A stretch of DNA of 64,000 bases. It comes from Saturnia japonica (Eukaryota; Arthropoda; Insecta; Lepidoptera; Saturniidae). The position numbers and the translations under genes are program-made. Position 1 is the first letter of the stretch, and every line of letters starts with the position of its first letter. Shown piece after piece: positions 21,116-32,800 of the stretch. Below the pieces are notes generated by a model. The model was not told the origin of the DNA, did no database searches, and saw nothing but the letters and a program-made list of their open reading frames with translations. The stretch spans positions 14,795,327 through 14,859,326 of the forward strand of contig CM065313.1 of the NCBI GenBank assembly GCA_033032175.1. Reading direction: 5' to 3'.

Positions 21116-23973
21116 TGTTATATTTAACTTGTGTAGCATACCAAACAATATCATTTAACACAAACATCTGTTTAATTGTATATTTAAGAAAGCACTAACA
21201 GACTTTTTGCGGTCTGTAATAAGATATTTGAAACCGAAAGCATGATACTAGATAGGTACTGTCGAATGGTCGGCATCACTTTCACCGACCATTTTATGTG
21301 AAAGGCCGTTTTTTATTTTATTAAATCTAACTAGTTTCTTTCCTTATTATTTTTTATATTATTATTTTGTTGTAATTTTATGACTTTACTAATAATATAT
21401 ACAGTAATTAAGAATAATAACTCGTACCCTAATCGATTACAAAATAATTACTGTAATATTTAATCTTCTATTTTTACTACATCTCATACAATTAATTGAT
21501 GTTTAAATTATGTTACATGTTATTTCAAAATACTAGTACGCACTAAAAAATACATAATTGTAACTTTCATAAAGTAATTTCATAAGCCGTAGAATTGATG
21601 TAATGATTCCTGTTTTGCAAGTAATCATCGCATTAGCTAATGATAGTTTTTGTTTAATAGCAATACGTATTTTATCGTTGTAACGGACACTCAGTTGTCT
21701 TGACTCTAGTCTATCAGCTGTGACCCTATTGAATGTTTGAAACGATAACGATGTATCTATCACACATTCTCCCATACTTTGTAATAATATGAAACATTTA
21801 AGTATATGTGTACAAAACTAATGTTTTGTTTGTTTAATTTTTTAATTGTTTCTTTGAACTACTAACGCTCCATATATAATTTCTACAGTGTGCAAGTTGA
21901 AATTAATGCAACTAGAGAATCAATTTCAATGATATTTTCCTTTTTTACTATTTATTTATTTTTACATGATTATACATTTGTGAGGACTTTTCGTTAAGAT
22001 TTTCAACTCTACAAAATTGTTTTGTTAATATTGATTAAAGGTTGACTAAAAATCAACGCCCTCATACCCCCAAATTAAATTTTATTTTCTTGTTTACAAC
22101 AATAAAATATTTAAATAATTTTGTAACTAGGTATATGATTTTTTTTAAATTTAATGCTCACCAACCAGAAGTTAATATAACACATACAATTCTTAAATTT
22201 AAAGTAAATACATACCTTTTTGCTTTATAAGTCACAGAAAGTTTTATATATTTTATTCAAACTTTCACGCGAGTTCGGAAGCCGCAGTGTTTCGTGCATC
22301 AGTGCGGCGTATACTGACAACGGATTTGGAGTGATACTTTACCAGCACTATTTGTACTATTATGCGGTATGTGGAAAACGCAGCGGCCGCTGTGCACGTG
22401 TTTATCGACGACCGTCCAAGGTTCAAGTGTATATTTAAAATTTTATAGGTAATGCAGGGACAAATTAAATTGACCTAATTTGTTTTCACGAATATCAAGA
22501 AATTTCAGCGTTCATTAAAAATTAAAACCTTTGAAATTATTTTGTTTTGATGGACTGAATGGTTAAGATAAGTGAACTGTTGAACCGATGCCTCCTGGAA
22601 GGAACAATCAAGGATTTTTTTATGATTTCCATAAATTTCCCGATTTGCAGTTTACTGATTTAACGATTGACTGTGAAGAACACAATAAGAGGAAATCTAA
22701 GTGGCTGACAAATTATTTCGTACCTTAATTAAGTGAAAAAATAAACATCGATATGACGATATTTAAAAAGACCTGGCGAAATTATCAAGACAGTATCTTC
22801 TTTTGGGTAGAGGTGGGAGACCTTTGCTTGATGGTAAATCAGTGGGACCACTTACAGGCTAAGATTATTAGCATCAAAATAATTAACGTCCAGCATAGAT
22901 GTTTGCATAATGTTGTAGCTAGAATAATAGCGGGTAGAATTAATAACTATATCCAAAAGGGTGATTAGGTATCTACTGGTAGGTAAACAAGGACCATGAT
23001 TATCATCCTAAAAACGTAGGATTCTAACAATCACAGGTCATGTATGATCATTACCTTCAACAATATGGAAAGAATAATAAATAATGTACTACAAACACTT
23101 TCATTATTGGATGCATCGATTGCTATCTATAATTTTATTGCTAGAATCGAAATGAACTATATCATAATAACATATTTAATTGATCAAAGATCAACATGAT
23201 AATAGTGACTTGTGTAATTTGGCTTAAATTGCTTGTGACATATAATCACATCTATGTATTGAATAAGGTACGGTATTTTATTTAGGTAGTGAAAATTATT
23301 ATTAAATACAATTTTTCTTATAATGTGAATCATCTAATGGTACGTTTTAACGGCAGTAAAAGCGTTCTAATGAGACGTCGCTACGTGCCATTCGGCCAGC
23401 ATCGCGTCTGGTCGGCTTTTTCCGAATCAGCATTCCCCTCTCAACATTTATACAGAACGCTTCTCTCTACTACACACAGTACACACGCACACCACTTAAC
23501 GTGTGTGTTAAATGTATCAGCGTGGTTTGTCACTTTGTAACTTAAAGGTTTGTCGTGACTATCATTAAATATATTTCTTTTGTAAATAATTTCATAAAAA
23601 TTATATAACATTGGTATTTCATGCTTTATAAAAATCTTTCAATGTGTATTTTATTTTTTATTTATTGACATTTGATTAAATATGATTATACTTAGATGTT
23701 GCACATTTGCCAGGCGTTTCATGACGCCACATTTATTTGCATACCGTGCTATATAAACTACTACAACACACTCACATTAATATGTAGGTATTTGGTGACA
23801 GATTTTCAACTTGGGGATGGTAGCGTAGCCGGATGAGCATTTAGACTACCGTGCTATGGTTTCATCAAGATTTTTTCCTTCGCTAAAAGCTCAAAGCTCA
23901 TTGTAGTTTTCGAACCTACATCGATAGACGCGGTGTTCGAACACCCTACCACCGAGCCGTCATGGGTTCAATA
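21116..23973. other. Intergenic sequence without a supported gene
   Basis: AT-rich. A GC-richer patch at 22265-22435 is followed by a donor-like AG|GTAATG (22446) and could be an untranslated exon or promoter, but nothing confirms it. Around 23810-23960 the phrase ACAGATTTTCAACTTGGGGA belongs to a dispersed family also seen near 38870, 39530 and 57520. Confidence 0.4.
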
Positions 23974-24519
23974 CAGTGCTGGCCCTAGCTAGTAGCCCTT
24001 TCTCAAGGTAGAGCGAGATTGTCTTTCGGCCCATTTTAATACTTAACACTTTCAAAAACATTTCATTTTTTGTTAAATAAATAATGTCTTTTCAATCATT
24101 AATGAAGACCATTATTTAATAAGGAATGAATTAATACATATTTATAATGCATTTTTAGTTAGTACACTGGCGCGCTTAATGTTATAGTATATAGGATTTT
24201 CATCCAGCTAACCAGCAGCGACAACGTGGAAAAAAATAGTATTGTCGGAAGTGCAACAGGAAATTAAACTTAAAAAAAATCAAACATAAACAAAAAAATA
24301 TTAAATCTAGAAAAGTAATAAAATTTAAATATAATAATATACAAAAATAAAGAAAGTAATAGAGGTATAAATAAAAGTAGATAATAGATTACAGTTAGAT
24401 TAATATTAATAATAGGTATTAATTTTTTTTTCTTCAAATTGTCATTGAAATTTTAGCGCCCCTTGTCATTTGGCGCCTAGACCAACTGCTCCTTTCGCTC
24501 TACCCCAGGGCCAGCACTG
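23974..24519. mobile_element. hAT-like non-autonomous element (MITE)
   Basis: The ends CAGTGCTGGCCCT (23974) and AGGGCCAGCACTG (to 24519) are perfect inverted repeats of 13 bases, extended by GGTAGAGCGA-like text. CAGxG ends are typical of hAT elements. The 8 bases outside are GTTCAATA and TTTCAGTA, matching at 6 of 8, as expected of an old hAT target-site duplication. The interior is A-rich and non-coding. Confidence 0.75.
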
Positions 24520-26233
24520 TTTCAGTAGGTACATTATTACGAATTTAGGTAAACAAAGGTAGATTTTAATTTTGAAATTATATAAACAAATCAAAATTAA
24601 AATTATTTATTGAAACAACTTCAATTTCATAAATCAAATATAACTTTTACTAAAGCTATCGGGTTTATACTTACGTAACTAATGTAGGAAAGCGGAGTAC
24701 AACGTATAGACATAAGTAGCCATAAGTACATAAATATAAATATTATAATAATGATATTTCCAATACAATACAATTGTTGTATATTTTTCTAGGTATCAAT
24801 ACAGGATAGGTATTTAAACATTCGCAAAAGATTTAACACTTTAGATAGTCGTGTCAAAATATGAGATATTGTTAAAACACCTTATATGCAAGTAATATTT
24901 GTACCCACATTATGATACCTAATTTTATCTAAATAACTTTACGTAGCAAATAAATGATCACATATTGTTTGGAGATGATAATGTGACACAGGAAATATAA
25001 GTATAAATATAACAGTAAGGAAGATAAAGTACAAGCGATTGCATAGGCATTAATTTAAAATTTTGAAGCTAATTAATTTGTTCTATATGAAACCAACTGA
25101 TTGATGATACTGACTTTCAATTTAATAATATAAGTTCTTACGATATTAGGCCCTTCATATATTACGATACTTACAGATACCTAATATCCTTAACGAGTCG
25201 AAATTGTGTAGCCATGGAGTATCTCACACGGCTACATTTATTTTGTGAATGTTATCCACTGTTACACAACATTAGATGGGACTGCAATTGCTTCTACCGC
25301 ACTGGAATAAATCGACATAAAAGCGTCCTTTACTCAGCAGTGTGAGATGAATGATGAAAATCTCTATATTTTCAGCCGCGTAATTTATGGACCGAGTATT
25401 CACTTACTGATTCTGACTGAATTTGACTGTAGTATCGTATCTTCGGAGTATCGTAAAGTAAGAAGAGGTTTTACGGTTGAAGAAATTCTTATTTCCTTTA
25501 GAATTTGCACCATAAGCTCCAACCTAACTTAGGAAATGCATTCCTTTTTCTCATTAATGTATATTATTAAAAAATATCACCGTATTAATACTGTATTCCA
25601 CACGAAGTTTTTCTTTTCTTTGGACATAAATTTTAAATAAATACCTTTACAATTGCCTACAACAGAGAAGTCTTACAGCCACTTTTATCACATATTACAG
25701 CTCTAACTACTAGGTTATCTACCATAAAAAATCTAAGATAACATTGTTTATCGCCTGTATACAAATTTGTAAATTAAACCTACAAAATTAGTTTCCGTTT
25801 AGATCATTCTACTATATTCTGTAATACATAGAAGTCAATTTTCGAATTTTGTTAATAGAAAAGGAAATGCATTAAGCAATTCTACACGAAAATGAAACAC
25901 CATTTATGTAATAATATTTCATTTCAAATTCATATTTGGAAATAATTCAATTAAAATAATGCTATTAATTTGGCATCGATCAACTAAATGTAGCTTAAAG
26001 TCATTAGTCTCACGATGAATTGGAATATAATAGTTTAAATGCGAACAAGCGTTGTTATAGCGTCTCGGTTTGGATCATAACAACATAAACCTTACAATGG
26101 CACAATTACACAAACATACCACGCTCGACGAAATAGTTCAGACAATTTGAAAAGCTAGCCTATTTATGTAGTAGCGAATAATTTGGTTTAGTTATTTTTT
26201 TATATCGAGCGTAGAATTTTCGGAAATGTGCAT
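24520..26233. other. Intergenic sequence and 3' UTR of the SxIP/coiled-coil gene
   Basis: AT-rich, no gene seen. The right end must hold the 3' UTR of the minus-strand gene whose stop is at 26234; no canonical AATAAA was found close to it. Confidence 0.4.
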
Positions 26234-26897
26234 TCAAATAGCGCTCTCTTTAATTTGTTTAGTGGCAAGGAATTTTTGTTCGATCGATCTTCGAGGTATA
26301 CCACTGACTTTTTTAGGGGAAGGGGAAGTATTATTGCAGTTTATAGATGAGGGCAATGACTTGTAACCACCATCTGAACTGTAATCGGTGTCAGTTGATT
26401 GACCATTTAAACTTGGGCTGTGTCTATGACCGTTAACGCTTTCTTTACTACTAATTCTGCCGTTATACAAATCTCCGTACGAGGTATGATGTTTGATCAA
26501 TGGTGTTTCTTCGATTACAATGTTTTTAGTGATCCTAGGCTCGGTTGCGACGTATTGATTATGGAAATTTTCTATGGAACGAGATCGATTGGAGTAAAGC
26601 GTAGTCTTTCTTTCGGATTTCTCACCGACGGACGAGTCTCTCTTGATGTATCGTCTGTTGGTGTTATCAGTGTTGGCTAGAGCTTGTAAGTACTTAGATC
26701 CGACGCGGCTGTTTGTTTTTAGTTGTACGGCGTCCTTTGCTTTGTCCGTCAATCCATTCTCATCTCCATTAGCGAGTCCGATCACATTTCTCGCACCGCA
26801 CTGACATTTTATAACAGTTCCGTTAGTAACAGTTCTCTTAGTCTTTTGTGCTTCACTGTAAGACGGCAGCTTCCTCATGCTAGCTTGTTCATTCCAA
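26234..26897 (-). CDS. Coiled-coil SxIP gene, last exon
   Basis: It follows acceptor CTTTTTGCAG, phase 2 in, and ends at TAG 26234. It reads WNEQASMRKLPSYSEAQKTK, KCQCGARNVIG, DYSSDGGYKSLPSSIN and, 23 residues before the end, VSGIPRRSIEQKF. The last carries an SxIP motif next to basic residues, the usual docking signal for EB1. The composition (Ser, Asn, Lys) indicates a disordered tail. Confidence 0.8.
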
Positions 26898-29800
26898 CTG
26901 CAAAAAGTTCAATGGTTACGTTTACTTTGAAATTATAAAATACATACAAATACGTCTTCTTTGGGTATAGAACTGGGAAATAGTTAAACATATTTGAGTA
27001 AGTATTCATTTACATAAGTCACTTATGTTATAATTATAAAGATAATGTTGAACATCAATTTCTACGGTAATGTGTTTTTAGTAAAAATTACTAACCAACA
27101 AGAGCTTGTAAAAATTTTTAGAACTAATCATTTTACCATATACATATTCCTTATCTGATTCTCCACTAGGAATACATGAAGAACAAAATAAAACGTTTAC
27201 AGCTATTTTATATTAATATATTATGCGTTAAAAATAGCGTATGTTTTATAAAATTATATAATATCCACTTATAAACCCCTCACCTTCAAGTTCTGAAGTA
27301 GCAGCGTGTAACACAGAAGCGAGTTTCATAATCAAAGTATAATACAATTCTATATTAATAGATTAACTTTGACAATCACCTTATAGATAATTAGGTACAA
27401 TATTTATCTGTCTTCACTCAAACAAAAACACATCAATCAAAATTCTTAAACTAACAAGCCAATTAATTAATGCTTGTAATCACTATATGCCAATAATATC
27501 GTGCTTAGTTAAGTTATATTAATATAAATAATCATTTATGACATGCCTTAGGCCTTTATTTATACGGTATAGCTTACAGCACCATATTCAAGGAATCATT
27601 TATTGTATACCTGTAAAGGTTTTGCGCGCTTTATATCACTAAAGGACCATTTTGTTAATATTTTAGCTTGAATATTCCCTCCAAAAATAAAACTTTTCAT
27701 GCAGATTACGTCAATTATACATTCTATAATAACACATGTCATCGAAGTCCCTATCTGAGTTCCCAGAAATGCTGTCTGCTACAGCCTGGTATACGAGATG
27801 CAGTAAGCATAAAACATTGACGGAACACAATAGGCAAACAGCGAGCAAGCAGTCGAGCCACGCTACCTGATCCGACGGACGAACCCTCGTACCCAAGTGG
27901 AAACTGCCGCATCCCAACAACGACAATTAAATTTTTCGATCATAATCCGATCGATTGAAAGCAGCATGTGAGGAAATTAGAACAAAATGAGCATTGAAAG
28001 GATGATGAACATGATACAAATGAGAACAATCCGGATTATTAGTAACTAAATGATATAAATATAAAAGCGATAAAATATTCATATGAAAACACCGGTAAAG
28101 AATGGAGACATGGTGAACGTGATACGGCACATAGAAGTGGGAGTGAATGTCATCTTTTTGTTCATATATTCTGTGAACATTATGATCCACTGAGACTTTT
28201 TTAAATAAGTCGTTAAACAGTGGGTCTTCGATATTGTAGTTTTTACAGCTGAGGAGCAAAGTTCTTTGCATTGTGAGCAAGATGGGTAATGTAATGGCGT
28301 TGCAGGTATTTTGTAAAATATTGTAAAGGTTGAATGCATTGTTTTGTAAATGGACTTTAACGAAGCGAGGATAAACCTAAAACAATAAATTATAATTGAT
28401 AAAGTATATTATATATCAAATAGGAAATCAGGTATAGATCGATTTGGCGATGAATGTCAAGCTGAAAATATCGTATTTTATAGCAATGTTTAAGGAAGAG
28501 AGTGGTAAGGAATTTTGATTTTTAACTGTTTAAATTACCTCACTAATCCGGAATTATCAGAACTTGTTAGCGCCGTACTCATTGGCGGCCGCAACTGGAA
28601 CGAAAACAAATAAATGATACATGTATTATTATCATTGAATTATATGACATTTCTAATATAATGCAGAAAGAACCTTCTTTTTACTAGCCGATATTTGTTA
28701 ATTATATTCCCTTTGAAACTGTAATTTATTAATATGGAGCTTTGACAGTATTCAAGAATTCTTTTTGCAACCGAAAATAAATGTTCCTGATATTATGATA
28801 TCATTATTACCCTAAAAATTGTGTTTTCGCCATACACTATTACGTTCAGATATGTACATAATAACAGCTCTTATTTTGTCTTTAAAAGTTTTAATTACAC
28901 TACATAAACGATTTGGAGAAAGTCTATAGTTTTTTTTATACCTACGACAATTAAATCGATATAATATATATATATATATACCTATGTGTGTCCGCGGGTC
29001 CGCACGCGTTTTTTACTACGCAGTTGTTATTTACATCCAGTAATTTTATTTTTACTCATATTGTTGACAATTTATAAGCCGTATCAATTAAGGAGAGGCA
29101 TGTATTTCCTGTGTATAATTTTTATCAAAATCGGTTGAAAAATATTAATTTAATCTAATTTTCTAAATTTTCAAATCACAATATAATTTTAATATTTGGT
29201 TCCCTTGGGAATAGTATTTTAATTTTTACCACAGCTAAATTATCTACCTAAATGTTTTAACTTTTGACTATTATCGCGTTTGCTTACAATGTAAGAGTTG
29301 ATAATATGTTCATAGGTGTCAAAAACGCAATATAATTAAAGCATAAAAATGTATTAAGGTTAGAAGTTATAATTTAATCAAATTGTTGAGTCTTATTTAT
29401 TTAAGTACCTACCTATCTATTAATAAATATTTTTAACTTCTTGTCACTAGGTAGGTAATTAGGTAGCGACATGTGGCGGTATCAACAGCGACTCTGTTTA
29501 TTTGTTTTTAACTTTAAAGTACTTTGCAAGATTAATAACAAATGCTTAATTTGATTTCTTGAAATAAATGTTATTTACGAGATAAATATTTTATAATCGG
29601 ACTACAATCTATGTTCAATTTTCCGGAGTTAGTGGAATATAATAATACACACACACACACATATATATATATACAATATTGTCTAGGGATATTTCTGCTT
29701 AATTCACTCAAAATTTGTCGTATAAATACAATTTTATTTCAATAGTTTCGAAAAGTGAAATCATTATTGAAACTAACGATGAATGTGTTTTTCAAGAAAA

Positions 29801-32800
29801 AGTGAAAAATAAAGCTAAATTGTTCCGTTTTTTTGCAATTATGCGACAAATCAGTATGTAGGTACTCAATAAAACTACCCAACATTAACAAAGGTCCTGC
29901 AACGGTTTTTTATGCTTTGAATTAAGTTATCAAAGACTTGCTGCGAGATATTGTCCCAGGTCCTGCTATGAAGCAAAAAAAGGTGCTCTTTAGTCGCAAT
30001 GCTTGCAGGAAAATTCTTGAAAGCCCTTCTTTGGAGCATGTGCTTTACGAGGTTTAGGTATGGTGATTGCATAGGCCAGTCTATGACTGATACGTCGTGC
30101 TCCTGCAGCCAGCTAGTTACCACTCAGGCTGTGTGCGGACGGGTGTTATCGTACATGAGCGTGAATGCCCATTTATAGTCGATGGGGGTAGACTATTGGT
30201 ACTAACACCTAGTTACAGAATTTTTCAGCGATAATGGTGTTTCTGATCCAAACGAGATCTCTTCTTCCACCAACACGAATTCCCGCACAAGAATTCCTGA
30301 GGGTGTTGCAGACGGCTCTCAAGACCAGGAACTCCGCACACGCCTACTCTTCATGAATTGGTGTGAAAACCGAAACGGTAAACAGCACTACAGACCACTG
30401 GTTATCATCCCAGAGCAAATGTTCACGAGCCCACTGTAATCTTCGTCCACGATTTCCTTGGTGTAGTGCTTGATTTCGAAACGGTTTACACACAGTTTGG
30501 TTACTCACAAGCAACTGATACTCTGACTGGAGCATTTGAACCAACTGCATGGCCGAACCATTTGGTTGTCTTTTCGCGGAGGTCTTATCGTTGAGTGGTT
30601 ATGCGCTTCCCGCCGGGGTGTCTTTCAGCCACTTCACCAGTATAGCACGATAACGTAACCATAACCTTGATATCACGTTTTGTTTTGATTTCCTCAGCAA
30701 CACTTCGTTGAGTAGCCTCAGCTTGGAGCATGCCTACTACCCTGAACATTTCCTATGTCATCTCCTCTCTGAATGATGCATAAATTCGAAATTGACTGCT
30801 TCAAACTTGAATTTGAAAAAACTATGGTAGGTAAATTTCAATTTCGAAGTTCGCCAAAGTTATACCGCACAAATCATTTGTTTTTATTTATTTTTTTTCA
30901 AATTTAAATTTGGAGTTATCCAAAAATGCATACAAAATAAGCTTTCTAAAAAGGTTTTAAAACCGGCCTGTATTTTTAGAGTTAAAGAACTTTATACAAA
31001 ATAACGGTGTTCATGTGTATATCATTATTATGTAAGTATTCAAAATAATTACTAAGAAAACTGCAAACTATAATTTTCTGTACATTACGATTTAAATATA
31101 TAATAATATAGGGTAAACGGTTACCAATCTGTTATGAAGATTATGGGGGCTATAAATCCGTACCAAGCGTTAATACTTTGACAAGTCGAAAATGCATACT
31201 TTCAGGGCGACCATTTTAAAGTTTACCTTTGTAAGTTAGTCCTACTTTAGAAAAAATCACAAGTGCAGTGTACCAAAAATAAATAAATATGAGGAGACAA
31301 GTTCACACACGGTCATTTAATTCCAAACTAAGCAATGATTGTATTAAGGTAACTAATAAAGCTTAATATAATCACTGCTAAGAAGCTCCTAAGAGCATCT
31401 TAGAAGCGGAGAGGTAAGCATAAACTTGAAGCAGCACTCTGGAAATCTGATAAATGAGGGAAGTGAGAACAGCGATAGGCTACACGGGTGCGTTTGCGAA
31501 AGACCGATGGAGAGTCGGTCGAATAAATTTAACACGGGTGAAACCGTGGGGTACAACTAGTTATTACATAATTTCGAACAGGTACCCGATCAGTCTGGGT
31601 GGCGACGTTGCACGTGTCGTCAACGCGCGGCTCGTGGCCCTCCGCCATCCGCAGCATCTGCTGCTGGAGTACACGGACCAACCGGTCACGTTCCTCTAGC
31701 TGACCCTGCAATACAATAATAAGTAAATAATAAAATATGGGAACACAATTTCACACACGTCCATTTAATTCCAAACTAAACAAAGCTTGTATTGTGGTAA
31801 CCAAACAGCTGTTAAACATACATATACATTACATGTATAGATATTTAACAGCCAGACACACAACTAACAATTATGCTTATCACACAAAAGTCAGTCATGG
31901 GCGGGGATCGAAACCACGACCCCTTTGCTCGATAGTAGGGTTTACCACCCTTGCGCCATGAGAATAGAACGTGAAAGGATTTTTTTTTGGAAATGAAAAA
32001 AAACTTCTTTCTATAGGTACACAGAGATTCAGACTTATTCGAAAAAGAGGCTATTAAGGTATTTCCAAGATAATTAATACTAATACAGTTACACTGTTAA
32101 TCTGTTAACATTAGCATGTCGGTGACGCGAACTCGAGGTTACCCATCCACAAATCACCCAACGTGCCCATAAGAGATCTCGCGGCTGAGTGCCCTCTGCG
32201 CTCGCCCCCAAGTCCGGTGAAGCTGTAAAAGCCGCAGCGGCTTTAGGGCTTTACGTTTCGGAATGTTTGTATACAAGTACATAGGTACATCTAGTTAGGT
32301 ATCTAAAAGCTTTTGTTATCTCAGAGTATTATAGGAAAAAATGTTTTTATGAACTTGTTTTTATTAATTAGTATTCATCATATTTCGAAGTCTGATTTTG
32401 AATTTTGCTGTTATTGGTATTTTAAACTACAGTTTTCTTTACCATTTTGGTTGTTATTAATTGAAATGATCTGTACTGTTATTTGTTTCTGATAATAGTA
32501 ATTCGTAAGCATTGTTTATTATTAGATTTAGTTGAAACTGATTTTGGTTTGTATTTCATGCATTACTCGGAACAAACAGACATACAAAAATTTTAGTAGG
32601 TATGTTAGGAGTGAAATTGAGTGACAGGATAAGAAATAGCGTGATAAGAGTATTTTGTGGTATGAAAGATATAGTCACAAGGATTGAGAAAGAGATGCTT
32701 AGATGATTTGAACATGTTGAGAGGATGAATGAAAGAAGAATGACTAAACAAATTTCTAAGGGTGATTGTGAATGGAAACGTCGGAAGAAAACAGTTTAGA

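Noticed and set aside
21533..21775. 80-codon minus-strand open frame
   Set aside because: Ordinary composition but no splice site in phase, no homology recognised, and no ATG context; not supported.
22042..22438. Small plus-strand open frames around the GC-richer patch
   Set aside because: AT-driven composition and no conserved motif; only a possible untranslated exon is mentioned.
26420..26680. Plus-strand 86-codon open frame
   Set aside because: It is antisense to the last exon of the coiled-coil gene.
27711..27926. Minus-strand open frame with a hydrophobic run
   Set aside because: A possible internal exon in it would be 37 bases long and give the wrong phase for the last exon.
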